DNA from: Adiantum capillus-veneris
Lineage: Eukaryota > Streptophyta > Polypodiopsida > Polypodiales > Pteridaceae
Assembly (NCBI GenBank): GCA_014529385.2
Contig: CM043959.1
Coordinates: 2,879,358 to 2,943,357 of the forward strand
Length of the DNA: 64,000 bases
Direction: 5' to 3'
Below, piece after piece: positions 33,161 through 43,999 of this stretch. Under the pieces are notes generated by a model. The model made no database searches, was not told where the DNA came from, and saw only the letters and a list, made by a program, of their open reading frames with translations. A program made the translations under genes and the position numbers. Each line of letters opens with the position of its first letter. Position 1 is the first letter of the stretch.

Positions 33161-33961
33161 CATACAAGGTAGTACCATATTGGGATACAAATTAGCTCAA
33201 GCTATCACCTAAAGGCGGACAATTCATTGTTCCAATTGCACCAAGCAAGGAGGAATGGAAAGGGAGTAATCAACAGAGCAAACCTCAAAGCAATCAATCT
33301 TCTTCATCCTCTCCACAAGCACATGCTACAAGTAGCATGCAAGGAATTAGACAAATTTGGGTACCAAAAGCACAACTTAAGGACAAGCCGAATCAAATCT
33401 GGGTGCCCAAAACATCACCGACAAAACCAAAGGAGGTTCCAAAGTTCAAAACACCGAGACAAGGATCTCCGAACAAGGAACCTAACATGAAATGGGTTTG
33501 GAAGAAAAAGGAGCACTTATCTTATCCACAAGTTGTAAAACCAATCGAGCAATGGAGAGGTAAGTCTCAGAAGACTCCACCACACCATACAGCACCAAGC
33601 AAACCAAGCTACCAATGGCGAGCAAAAGCTTGACAACAACCATTGTTGATACCCAAACCTCAAGTAATCAACATGTTGAATCATCCTGATGGTACAATCA
33701 AGCAGAGAGCACACAAGCTACAAGATTTTCTCTTTGGAAGACAACAGCAGAGCAAACCTTAACATCAGAAACCCTTGAGTTAATTACTCAAGACCCAGCT
33801 CTTGCACAGCATAATGGTTTGAATTGCATTGATCTTAAAAGCATGATAGAGCCAGCCATGGCTATGCATAAGACACGATTTTTCAACCCATGCACACAGT
33901 CGTCCCGGAGTACGCCATCTAGAAGGGGTGGAAGGACACTAAGCAATTAAGGGCAATGTTT
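33161..33961 (+). pseudogene. Element B C-terminal tail with IWVPK repeats (copy 1)
   Basis: A Lys/Pro/Gln/Ser-rich region in which QIWVPKAQLKDKPN is followed by QIWVPKTSPTKPKEVPK, then MKWVWKKKEHLS. Further on are LNHPDGTIKQRAHKLQDFLF and ITQDPALAQH. Frames shift several times. The same text recurs at 37600-38230. I do not recognise a family for it. It ends at the polypurine tract. Confidence 0.6.
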
Positions 33962-33979
33962 GAAGAGGGAGGAATAGTT
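33962..33979 (+). promoter_or_regulatory. Element B polypurine tract (copy 1)
   Basis: GAAGAGGGAGGAATAGTT just before the inferred LTR start TGATGTTAACG; copy 2 has GAAGAGGGAGGAAAAGTT at 38258. Confidence 0.7.
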
Positions 33980-34310
33980 TGATGTTAACGTGAGATTTTT
34001 TGCAAAATTACCTAATAATGCCCTTATAATTCATCAACAAGGAAAAATTCACTAATAATATCTTCTCGATAAGTGTAAATAGCGTATATACTATCAAAAA
34101 ATAGTCCTTTTTGGTTATTTTTCTTCATTTTTCTTGATGTTGAGACTTAAAAAATGGAGAAATCCAACGAAAAACAATAAAGTTGTGTTTTTCAATAGAT
34201 TTTCTTAATTATTTGATTTTCACTTTGCTTTTGTAGCGCATTTTGTTATTTTCTTTGATTTTTCCAATAAACATGTCAAAAATAATAATAAATAGCAAAG
34301 GAGCTCGATT
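33980..34310 (+). repeat. Element B LTR fragment, cut by the duplication junction (copy 1)
   Basis: Starts TGATGTTAACGTG after the polypurine tract and matches 38275-38611. It ends abruptly at 34310 where copy 2 of the RNase H begins. Only the U3 start is present. Confidence 0.7.
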
Positions 34311-34740
34311 GCAAAACCCATGTACAGCTTGATTACGCACTTTGAATGGACCGAGGCATGTGAAGAATTCTTCATGAAGCTTAATCAAGCTCTCACCTCA
34401 GCTCCAATATTGAAAGCACCATATTGGAATAAGGTATTCCACATACATGTAGATGCTTCCAATTTTGCTATAGGTTGTATACTAGATCAACTAGGAGACA
34501 GGAAAATTGACTTTCCTATTTCTTATGCTAGCCAACAAGTGAACATGGCAGAAAAGAATTACACCACCACCAAAAGGGAAGGATTAGGAATAATCTATGC
34601 CATTAAAAAGTATAGAAATTACCTATTAGCCAACAAGTTTGTTTTCTTTGTGGACCACTAAGCTCTGTTGTATTTGGTCAACAAGCCATGTAGCACAGGA
34701 AGAATAGTGAGATGGTTCATCATTCTTTTAGAGTTTGACA
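34311..34740 (+). pseudogene. Element B RNase H, copy 2, left of the fold-back element
   Basis: FEWTEACEEFFMKLNQALTS, HIHVDASNFAIGCILDQLGD, ISYASQQVNMAEKNYTTTKR, VFFVDH then a stop at 34660. Better kept than copy 1 in this stretch. It is interrupted at the Phe-Asp codons of LEFD by the 448-bp element and resumes at 35189 with FTVIVKKGTTHQRADHLSRI. Confidence 0.85.
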
Positions 34741-35188
34741 TTAGGGAAAATTTGGACTCACAAAGGGGTGTTATAAGGACTTTGACTTCCTCTCTCATGT
34801 CCAAAACGGGCGTGTGGTGAAATTTTTGCAAATCAACTCTAAACTTGGCAGAGATTTGACAATTAAAATCTACACTTCAAGCTCTTTCTATTGATATATA
34901 GCATACCATGAGATTCCTCATATTTTAAAAGATTCTATTTTTTATTCTCTTGTGATGTGACAACTCCATCTAGAATCTAGAGAATCAAAAATAGAATCTT
35001 TCAAAATATGAGGAATCTCGTACCGTGCTATATATCATTAGAAAGAGCTTGAAGAGGAGATTCTAACTGCCAAATCTCCACCAAGTTTAGAGTTGATTTG
35101 CAAAAAATTTATCGCACGCCCGTTTTGGACATGAGAGAGGAAGTCAAACTCCTTATAAGGCCCCTTTGTGAGTCCAAATTTTCCCTAA
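34741..35188. mobile_element. 448-bp fold-back / MITE-like transposon
   Basis: Nearly the whole length is two inverted arms of about 212 bp (34741-34954 and 34975-35188) around a spacer of about 20 bp. The ends are TTAGGGAAAATTTGGACTCA and its reverse complement. It has no coding capacity. It is absent from the equivalent place in copy 1 (after 30915), so it moved in after the duplication. The target duplication is unclear, since the flanks read GACA and TGTT with a few extra bases relative to copy 1. Superfamily unknown. Confidence 0.88.
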
Positions 35189-35670
35189 TGTTTCACTGTG
35201 ATTGTTAAAAAAGGCACTACACATCAAAGAGCAGATCATTTGTCAAGGATTGTTTCAGGGGAATCACCAAAAGTTATAGACGATGATCTACAAGATGCCT
35301 ATTTGTTCTCCGTGGAAATGATACCTAGATGGTCGGAAAACATTGTGTCATTGATGACAATAGCTCAAGTGGATTCACAAATACCACTTCCTATCACGAT
35401 CAGATTAATCGAGAAATCGGCTATGTATCAATTACTAGCTGGTAGGCTATACAAAGGGAATCGAGACGGGGTATTGCTTTTATGCATTAATCCTGAAAAA
35501 AAATAACAGTACCTAAGTCAAGCACATGTTACCATAGTAGGACTTCACTTTGCAGAAGACCAAACTATGCAACAAATCTTGAGACTTGGAGTATTTTGGC
35601 CAACTATGAGGAGAGATGTTTGATCTTTTGTAAAGGATTGCCCTCAATGTCAAAAACAAACACCCATACC
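35189..35670 (+). pseudogene. Element B RNase H end and first HHCC module, copy 2
   Basis: QRADHLSRIVSGESPKVIDD, LLAGRLYKGNRDGVLLLCIN, then QAHVTIVGLHFAEDQTMQQI, LRLGVFWPTMRRDV, a stop and SFVKDCPQCQKQ. The HHCC pattern with H-x6-H and C-x2-C is complete here. This shows that the first module was whole before decay. A TAA at about 35505 and the TGA after RRDV break the frame. Confidence 0.82.
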
Positions 35671-35680
35671 TCATGTAACA

Positions 35681-36480
35681 TTGTTTAAAATGTCACATGT
35701 TCCTAAGTGGAGTAATTATCTGGTTACTTACTTATTGAGCCGAACATTTCCTGAGGATATGAGTAAACACCATCAAAGAGCAATTGAAACCAAAGCAAGA
35801 GACTATGCTCTTATTGGGAACCAATTGTATCGGAGAGGTAAAGATCAACATTTGCGTCTATGTGCAAATGAAAATTAGTATATTCCGATTATAGAACAAG
35901 CACATGTTGGATTAGCTGGAGGTCACTTTTCTAGTGAGACCACCGCAAGAGCAATCTTGATGGCAGGCATGTGGTGGCCAACACTTTTTGCAGATGCCAA
36001 AGAATATGTTCGAAGATGTGATGCTTGTCAACGAGGAAAAATACCAACAAGAGTAGATAGCATGCCCTTAAACCAATGATTGGGGCTAGAGCTTTCGCAA
36101 AATATGGTATAGATTTTGTTGGACCAATATAGCCACCTGCTTTATAGAACCCAAGCTCAATATATCATTGTAGCTACGGACTATTTGACCAAGTGGACCG
36201 AGACTAAAGCAACTCAAAAGAATGATGCCAGAACCACTGTTGCATTCTTATATGAGTATGTATTCACGAGATATGGAGTACCCATAGAGATTGTTAGTGA
36301 TTGGGGAACTCATTTTGTCAATGAGGTAATCGAGTATTTGCTTAATGAGTTTATGGTCATCCATAATAAATCAGCTCCCTATCACCCACAAGCAAACGGA
36401 CAAGTTGAGCATCGAATAAAATTCTTAGCTCAGTGCTGACTAAAGTGGTTAGTTCAGGAAGGATAGAGTGTGAAATGAAT
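35681..36480 (+). pseudogene. Element B second HHCC module and integrase core, copy 2
   Basis: RDYALIGNQLYRRGKDQHLR, stop at 35878, IEQAHVGLAGGHFSSETTAR, MWWPTLFADAKEYVRRCDAC; then core IDFVGP (first Asp kept), IVSDWGTHFVNEVIEYLLNE (second Asp kept, Arg to Trp beside it) and SAPYHPQANGQVEHR (Glu). A frameshift near 36415 breaks the end. Comparison with copy 1 gives a consistent picture of a normal D,D-35-E-type core. Confidence 0.86.
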
Positions 36481-37005
36481 CTCCATGTTGCTCTATGGGC
36501 TTATCGAGTTTCATTCAAAACAGCTTTAAATGCTACACCCTTTAACCTTGTTCATGGTCTTGATGCCATACTGCCACTAGAATTTCTATTGCCGACATTA
36601 AGGGTAGCACAGAATCTTGAGTGGACTGGACATGAATTGTCAGAAAGACTTGAAGATTTGGAAAAGCTAGATGAGCAAAGGCTAACTATTGTAGCTCATA
36701 TCTATGCACAAAAGCGGAAACAAAAACAGTTTTTTGATTCCCTCTTAATCACAAAAATCTTCAAGAAAGGGGACTTAGTTTTAGTCTATTCCCTTAAGCA
36801 ACACATTTCCAAGTTTAAGAAAAAGGGAAACAAACCGTTTATCATTGAATATGTATCTCCAAGTGGAGCAGTAAAATTGTCCACCCTAGATGGTAAACCA
36901 ATGGCTAATTGGATTAGTGGATGTTGTTTAAAGAAATACAATTTTCCGTTTACCAATGAATTGCTAGAAAGAATGCATGCAGCCAAGCAAAGAAAGATCA
37001 AATGA
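36433..37005 (+). pseudogene. Element B integrase C-terminal region, copy 2
   Basis: An open stretch of 190 codons: LHVALWAYRVSFKTALNATP, FNLVHGLDAILPLEFLLPTL, IFKKGDLVLVYSLKQHISKF, KKKGNKPFIIEYVSPSGAVK and MANWISGCCLKKYNFPFTNE. More complete than copy 1, where part of the SLKQHISKFKKKGNKPF loop is deleted. The reading ends at a TGA. Confidence 0.85.
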
Positions 37006-37079
37006 CAGCAGGTTATTGACGAAGCCCAAGAGGAAGATCGGCTTTGGGTACTCAAGCGGAAAGCTGCTCTCAAGAATCA

Positions 37080-37470
37080 ATAGATATCGATTCCCACAAC
37101 ATGGAAATAGATACCCGACAATGGGAATCACCGAAGGATGCAATTTCAACAGATGATGATTGGTTAGATGGAATGGACCTGCGCATCAAAGTACAGCTCA
37201 ACAATCATAGCACCAATGCTTTGGTCGACATAGGAGCTAGAGGAAATGTAGTCAATTATTCCACCTACAAGAAAGCAACAAGGCAAGCATTGATGGCAGG
37301 AATAGCGACAATAAAATGATGCAACAAGAACCCAACTCAAACATTGGGAGTAGTCAACTTGAACATGATAGTATATGGATATTCATGTCCTCATCAGTTT
37401 GTATGCTTACCAGATGAACACATGAATGAGACGATGATTCTTGGAATTCCCTAGATGAGAACATACAAAG
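37080..37470 (+). pseudogene. Element B second retropepsin-like domain, copy 2
   Basis: ISTDDDWLDGMDLRIKVQLN, NHSTNALVDIGARGNVVNYS (Asp codon 37227), then after a TGA at 37317, LGVVNLNMIVYGYSCPHQFV and NETMILGIP. The Thr of DTG is Ile in this copy. Same position, length and flanking text as at 32815-33160, so the domain is a fixed part of element B rather than a chance feature. Confidence 0.7.
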
Positions 37471-38257
37471 CAGTACCAGATTGAGATACAAATCATCTAA
37501 AGCTATCACCTAAAGGAGGGCAACTCATTATTCCAATTGCATTGAGCAAAGAGGAATGAAAAAGAAGCAATCAGCAGACCAAACCACGAAGTAGTCAATC
37601 TTCTCCATCCCCTCGACAATCAAATGCTACAAGTAACATGCAAGGAGTCAGGCAAATTTGGGTACCAAAAGCACAGCTTAAGGATAAACCGATTCAAATC
37701 TGGGTGCCTAAAAATTCACCGACAAAACAAAAGAAGGTTCCAAGGGTTAAAACACAAAAACGAGCACCTCCAAGCAAGGATCTTAACATGAAAATGGTTT
37801 GGAAGAAAAAAGAGCACTTATCTTCTCCACAAACCGCAAAGCCAATCAAGCAATGGCGAGTTAAGTCTCAAAAGACTCCACCACACCAAGCCAACCAAGC
37901 TACCAATGGCGAGAAAAAGATCGACAACAGTCAAAAGTGCTACCAACATCTCAAGAAATTAGTGTGTTGAAGCATCCTGATGGTACAATCAAACAGAGAG
38001 CACACAAGCTACAAGATTTTCTTTTTAAAAGACATCAGCAAAAAACCTCAATATCGAAAACCATTGAGTTAATTACTCAAGACCCAGCTCTTGCACAGCA
38101 TATTGGTTTGAATTTCATTGATCTTCATAGCAAGGTAGAGCCAACCACGGCTATTCATAGACACAATTGTTCAACCCATGCACATAGTCGTCCCAGAGTA
38201 CGCCATCTAAGAGGGGTGGAAGGGCACTAAGTACTGAGTAATTAAGGGCAATGTTTG
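37471..38257 (+). pseudogene. Element B C-terminal tail with IWVPK repeats, copy 2
   Basis: RQIWVPKAQLKDKPIQIWVP, MKMVWKKKEHLSSPQTAKPI, HPDGTIKQRAHKLQDFLFKR, ITQDPALAQHIGLNFIDLHS. Parallel to copy 1 with different lesions. No known family recognised. Confidence 0.6.
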
Positions 38258-38611
38258 AAGAGGGAGGAAAAGTTTGATGTTAACGTGTGATTTTTTGTAA
38301 AATTACCTAATAATGTCCTTATAATTCATCATTAAGGAAAAATTCACTAATAATATCTTCCCAATGAGTGTAAATAGTGTATATACTATCAGAAAATCAT
38401 CAAAAATAGTCCTTTTTTGGGTATTTTTCATCATATTTATTGATAATGAGGCTTTTAAATAGAAAAATCCAACAAAAAACAATGAAGCTATGTTTTTCAA
38501 TGGATTTTCTTAAGTATGGATTTTTACTTTACTTTTTTAGAGCATTTTGCTATTTTCTTTTATTTTTTCAAATAAACAGGTCAAAAATTAATAATAAATA
38601 GTAGGGAAGCT
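38258..38611 (+). repeat. Element B polypurine tract and LTR start, copy 2
   Basis: GAAGAGGGAGGAAAAGTT, then TGATGTTAACGTGTG at 38275. Similarity to copy 1 holds to about 38611, where copy 1 is cut. The LTR probably continues beyond, but its CA end could not be found because no second full LTR exists to compare. Confidence 0.65.
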
Positions 38612-39640
38612 CATATGAAAAAACGGAAGACACGATGGTGATCAGAAAGAGAAGGCGGACAAGCACAAAAATTTCAATGAAATTAGAAGATGGAAGCGGG
38701 AAGCCTAAATTAGGCGGCCAGACCTACTTTTGCAGAATTCTTGCAGAATGAGCTATAGGAATCCGATCATGGAAATTTTTGAGTCTAACATAGATTTCAC
38801 GACCTAGTAGGACTAATGGGGAAATCTGGGGAAATTTGGTTCGGGAAGTCCGGGTATAGATATCCAAGGTAAGCTAAAACCACCTCATTCCCACTTGCAG
38901 CCTTTGCAAAGAGAGATTTCGGCCTGTTTCGCGCGACTTTTCTAGAGCCCACAGTTGACCATTTTCAGCGCCATCTCACACGAGACATGAGGGGTAAGTT
39001 CTTTACTCATCAATGATTCATTTTGTACGGCTGGTAGCTAGTCTAAAGCCCTAGAAAAAACCCTAGAAATCGAGCAGTGCACGAAGACCTACGACCTAAA
39101 ACTGACCATAGCTGCCTGCCAACTTGACCAAATCAGATGGGATTTGAACCATAGCATGCCCTCACATAATAAAACCTTTCTATATCATCAGTTGACCTTT
39201 CGGCAGGGGTCGAGGGGGTCCCTAGTAGAAAAGTTAGGTTTTTGGCAAATGCCAGAATTGACTCCACAGATGGCTTGCTTATGAGATCCATATACAATGT
39301 ATATGATAGGTTTGGTGAAATCCATCAAGCAAGGCCCTCGAAAAGCAAAAAATGGCTCGAAGGTTACAAAGCGTCAAATTTCACATACGGGGTCAAACTG
39401 ACTCCAAATGAGCCAGAATTGGACAAGTAGCTTCACGACTATGTTGCGGACAAGCCCAAAGCCTCAAAATTGACCAACCAACCCAACAAGAAGTGTAGTC
39501 ACAAAAAACGGTGATTTCAGAGTCGACAAAGCACAAAGTGATGCCGGCATGACCAAACTTGACCAAATTCAATTTAGGAATTGTATTGGGTGTATGGAAC
39601 ATGTCTAGGTCAAAATTTGTGAGTTTTGCAAAGAAATTGT
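38612..39640. other. Possible rest of B's LTR, then element A leader; no gene
   Basis: No coding frame. Somewhere here B ends and A's leader resumes; the later part (from about 39.2 kb) has the GACCAAACTTGACCAAATT phrasing typical of that leader. The junction is not visible. Confidence 0.4.
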
Positions 39641-39647
39641 CATTGTT

Positions 39648-40246
39648 GTAAATAATTGCGATTATTTACTTTTGCATCAGTTTTGCTTGGAAATTGCCAC
39701 CTCACCTCACCTATCATGTGTACACACCTATTACATGCCAAAAATCAAGTATGAGCCAAAATGACCACCCATTACTTGGAAAATTGTCAAAAAACGCAAA
39801 GAAGTCTTTGCAAGCCAATTTCTTGGTTATAGACCACATTTTTTTATCCAAATCACCTTATATCTCATATACAAGGTCTATACAATACCTAGAACCAGTT
39901 TGTACCAAAAAAGTCAGTTTTGAAAGAAAAGTTAATAATCGCGATTATTTACTTTTTGGTCAAAATTGGGGAGTTTTGATATTTTGCCATCATACATCCA
40001 AAGTACATGATGTGTTGAGCCCACTAGCAAAGTTTGAACCAATTTGGAGCTCAAAATCTCAAATTTCCTTTATATCTATTGTTTCAGAGACCTAAAGCCA
40101 AAATCTGGTACCATTTTCACCCTATGCATCCAAATGAGCCCATATTTCACTCAGAGCATGTATTTGGTATATACTTCAAGCCTATGAAGCCAAGTTTGCA
40201 AAAAGTTGAAAATTTTTCTCAGTTGTAAATAATTGCGATTATTTAC
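39648..40246. repeat. Palindrome array of element A leader, right block
   Basis: Three 22-nt sites at 39648-39669, 39931-39952 and 40225-40246, spaced 283 and 294 bp. Each keeps GCGATTATTTAC exactly and has one mismatch in the left half. These continue the pattern of the left block at 10414-11269. Confidence 0.8.
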
Positions 40247-40432
40247 TTTGGTTACAAATATTTGTTTTGACTTTACAGTTTTGTTCCTTGCATGTTTTTA
40301 TGAATCTATGCTTGTTCAGAAATTGATTCGAAGCAAATTGGACCAAATTGTCAGCATTTTAGCTTAAAGGACATTTTAGAGAAAATTCCAATAAATCTGC
40401 TAACTTTGCACTCTATTCACTGAACAGGAGCC

Positions 40433-43400
40433 ATGCAAGCTGCAGAGAGGGCCAAGAAGAAGCTCAACCAAAAGGAAAAGCTATAGGAACTGTCCGCATA
40501 TCAGTTAGATCCAAAATCAATCAAAGCAGCCAAGGCATCATACTTTTCCAGAGAACAGTTAGAAGAGCATCACACTACAGACTTCACTGGCAGATTCAAG
40601 AGTGAAGAGGGGCATCAGGTAGAGTTGCAACTCCTACCCAAAGAATTCTATGATGTAGCCGCAAATCCAGAGACAAAAGAGGCTAACCGCAGGCTGGGAC
40701 TCAGGGATTTCTACAAACAGGAGCCTTGCGGAGTGGATTTTCAGAAAGCTTACGAGCTTCTATCCACAATCAAAGAAGATGGAACAACACAGATCTCTGA
40801 CAACCAAGGGAACAAGGTCAAAGTAGTGATCACTAAAGAGATAGTGACAGAGGTACTTAGACTACCCACAGAAGGAATGACCGTGCAAGCAAGAGATAGG
40901 AAAACGGTCGGAACATTTACCAAAGAGACAGTTGCGGCTACCTTCGCCGATTTAATTCACAAACAAGTGGAAGAGCCAGCCCGCTTGTACCACCAGCACT
41001 TCCATTTTTTGGCAAAAAGGCCACCAAGGTACACTACACCAAATCACATCGTGGCCACCACATTCACTCAAGCTCTCAAGTCGACAACAATGCAACTAGT
41101 GGACCACGTGCAGTATGTTCTGACTACCTTAAAGGGCACCAAGAAAGAAGTAAAAATCACTTACTTGGGTGCGCCAGAAGTCTTGACCAAGATAGCATAC
41201 CATGCCATTGGCATGACCGACAATCTACCACCTGCTCCTGACCAAAACACCTGGATATTGGCATTATAACCCTCTCCAGAGCTACAAGGTCAGGAAAGAG
41301 AGCTTATAAATCTGATGAAGAATCAGCTGACCGCTCGCCAGAAAGGCACAGCAGCGAGAGCTTGGATAACGAGGAAAAGAGAGCTCTTAGAGAAGAAATG
41401 AAAAGAAAAGTTGTGGCCGCTCACCAAGAAGAGACCGCACAAAAGCAAGCACGCTTTGAGAGAGAGAGACACAGGTCTACCAGCGCAGTAGACAAGCACA
41501 AGGGAAGGACCTAGAAAAATGGGTGCCTGTTGGACTTAAAGGCCCAAGGACAAAACATCATACAAGAAAATAAGCTGAATATCCAACAGAGAGATTGGAA
41601 CGAATGTACCAAGAAGCAGAGGCCCTAAAGTTGAAGGAAGCCAAAGAAGCAGCAAGGAAAGCCAAAAAGGCGCATGAACAAAGAAAAGCTGAGGGGACGG
41701 ATAGAGAGGAAACACAAGAGCAAGGCTTTGAGTCTCCCAAACCCACTTCACCGCCCACGGAACAGCAGGACCAGCCTATGCCAAGCCCACCACGGTCACC
41801 TGAAAAAGAAGAAGAATCTGGAGCCACCAAAGAAATAGAATCTTCACAAGAGGACCAGCAAGAGCAAGAGAAAGATAAAGAAGTAGAGCCAACAAAAGAG
41901 GCTACCACTGCACAAGAGAAAGAACCCAAACCAGAGAAGGTAGCAAGTCCTGCACCCAGAGAGACAACAGGATCTGAGCCAGCACCCTATACTGTAGCAC
42001 AGCAAAGGATTGATGAAATACCTCACCTTCCACACAACATGAAACGGCCAAGGCATCAAAACCTCAGGATGACAAGGAAGACCGAACCTCTACCTCCACA
42101 CAAGAGGAACCAGTAGCTACGATGCAGCTGAAATACATACATGAGGCTGCAGGCACATCTCGGCTGGCAAGACAAGATGATTAGCAGTCGAATGACGAAG
42201 TTATACTGCAAGTAAACAAATATGCAAGGCAGATGCAAGACATGATGGAGAGACTCCGCTCAACAACACTAAGCCGTAGCACAAAGGCCACGGAGCTTGA
42301 GATGGCGATCGACGCTCTCCAAAAAGAGTTAGAAGACAGGATGATTTTCATCACCGATCTCCAGAGGCAAGTGCAAGAGATGAAATCCAAAGCTGCACAA
42401 CATCAGTTAGCCAGAGATAGGTAGGAAAAATAAATGGAGGAGTTAGGTGATCTGCTCACCAAACTAACAGATGTCTACAAAGAAAAAGACGAGCAGCTGA
42501 CAGAAGTTACAAATGAACTTCTGTCAACATCTCTGTTAGCTCAAAAAATTCAGATGCAATCAAATGTTGCCAATGCTTCTCTGCAATACTCTGAACAGTG
42601 GATCAATGATCAGGCACTTTTCTTACGGAAAATATGAGAAAATCTAGTCGTGGCCTCAATCAAAGGGACTGACAAAGTATGCAAGGCACTTGAGAAGAAG
42701 AACGAAGATCTTAAGTTGGAATTAAAGCTAGAACAATCACAACACAGGGACCTGGCACTGATGCGGATTCAAAGAGAAGAGGAGCTCCTAAAGGAGATAT
42801 CAAAACTCAAGCGAGTTAACCAAATCCTCAGAGATGGAAAGCCAAACGCACAGGAAGAGGCAGGTAGTTCAGATCCGCCGCAGTTAGACATACCCTCGGT
42901 CTCATTTACTGAGTTTGAGACACAATCCACAGCAGAGTTGAGTGATGAAGAGGATTTCTAGATTCATATCACAGATGTAGACACAGTGCCAATTGTCCAG
43001 CTGTCAAAAGCTAAAGAAGATGCACTAAAAGAGAAGATCACCCAAGAGGTGGATGAGCAGTGGAAAGCCACAATGGATTGGGAGTTGAGATTTTTACACT
43101 CTATCAAAGTCACTCAACTCACTCCCAATCAGATCAATGCTCAATGGCATCAACAATCCCTGCCATACCCTCTTACCAAAGTGGAATTACTACAGGTGAA
43201 AGAAAGGTTGTACAAAGATATGCAAGATGATGGTGCAGATAAAGACCACCCAAAGTGGAGGTTAAGCTGGCTAAACAAGAATCCGAGATACCTAATTCTA
43301 TTCACAAGAGCACCTGCATTCCTTCAAAGAGATCCAACTTTCTATCCTGTTCCCAGAGTAAGGACATGGCAAGCTCATGAAGCACTGACAAAGAAGAGGC

Positions 43401-43960
43401 CAACTTGGCTTAACTATCCCAGACTGCCAGCTCCAGAGAGAGGACAAGCAACAGAAGAATACATGCTGAAAACCCTAACAGGCGCCATGTCTTTCTTCAA
43501 GAGTCTACCAGATCTCTCTTGTGCCATGTTATATAAAATTTGCAGAATGTTGTTCACATGCATCCAAGTCTTTAATGAGCATGAGCAAGCAGGATCCCCA
43601 TGGATGTCATTCTTAGAAGGTAACAAGGGGTTATGCTATAATCTGAGTAGTCAGCCTTCGGAAGAAGTTCTTTACCGCTTCTATGTCAGATGTATGTTCT
43701 TGCCATCGAATAATATGTTGGCATTCAAAGAAGATTTCTACAATGGATTTTTCACCTAGCGAACGAAGATATTTGCGTCGGTGATCAGCAACCTTACATC
43801 CAGGTTTGTCAGCTACTCAGTGGTGGAGCTGAAGAATAAAGTGACCATGAAATTTCTGCAAGTGCCCGACAAAGAAAGAAAAATCAGATACCAGAAGACA
43901 CTGGATGCGCTTAAAGATCGCCTTGCCAGCTATCAACCTAAAGACTATTTCAACCCATAA
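40433..43960 (+). pseudogene. Element A long ORF of unknown function
   Basis: One frame runs from ATG 40433 to TAA 43958 (about 1175 codons), with stops near 40484, 41267, 41398, 42181, 42422, 42431, 42636 and 42959. The part 41420-42060 reads on in a neighbouring frame. N-terminal block (40560-41270): globular, RLGLRDFYKQEPCGVDFQKA, IVTEVLRLPTEGM, DHVQYVLTTLKGTKKEVKIT. Then a Glu/Lys/Pro/Gln-rich stretch, a coiled-coil-like block (42233-42850, ELEMAIDALQKELEDRMIFI), and a second globular block (42986-43760, WLNKNPRYLILFTRAPAFLQ, RPTWLNYPRLPAPERGQATE). No RT, protease, integrase, zinc knuckle or known family is recognised. It occupies the place of gag-pol. Confidence 0.65.
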
Positions 43961-43983
43961 AGCTGTGTCAAGGGACAACATAG

Positions 43984-43998
43984 GCGAGGAGGGGGGGA
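43984..43998 (+). promoter_or_regulatory. Element A polypurine tract
   Basis: GCGAGGAGGGGGGGA immediately before the 3' LTR start. Confidence 0.8.
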
Positions 43999-43999
43999 A

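Larger units (their letters stand above)
30490..34310 (+). repeat. Element B tandem duplication, copy 1
   Basis: From mid-RNase H to the first ~330 bp of the 3' LTR. The same order repeats directly at 34311-38611. Both start GCAAAACCCATGTA(T/C)AGCTTGATTAC. Confidence 0.9.
16233..38611 (+). mobile_element. Ty3/gypsy element 'B', decayed, with internal tandem duplication
   Basis: A Ty3-order element: gag, protease, RT, RNase H, integrase, then polypurine tract and LTR start. It has three oddities: two HHCC modules before the integrase core, a second protease-like domain after the integrase, and a tandem duplication of everything from mid-RNase H to the 3' LTR. RT blocks (FLDGFSGYNQLSVDPKDQ, then VMPFGLTNAP, YMDDL) fit the non-chromovirus Ty3 elements of plants. 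The young Ty3 element 20044-28812 interrupts it between protease and RT. The 5' boundary is unknown and no 5' LTR was found; the right end lies at or beyond 38611. Confidence 0.8.
34311..38611 (+). repeat. Element B tandem duplication, copy 2
   Basis: Repeats copy 1 from RNase H to LTR, with an extra 448-bp fold-back element at 34741. Many point differences between copies show that the duplication is old. Confidence 0.9.

Noticed and set aside
34741-35188. Telomere-derived sequence, because the ends read TTAGGG/CCCTAA
   Set aside because: Only a single unit at each end; the long inverted arms explain it as a transposon end.
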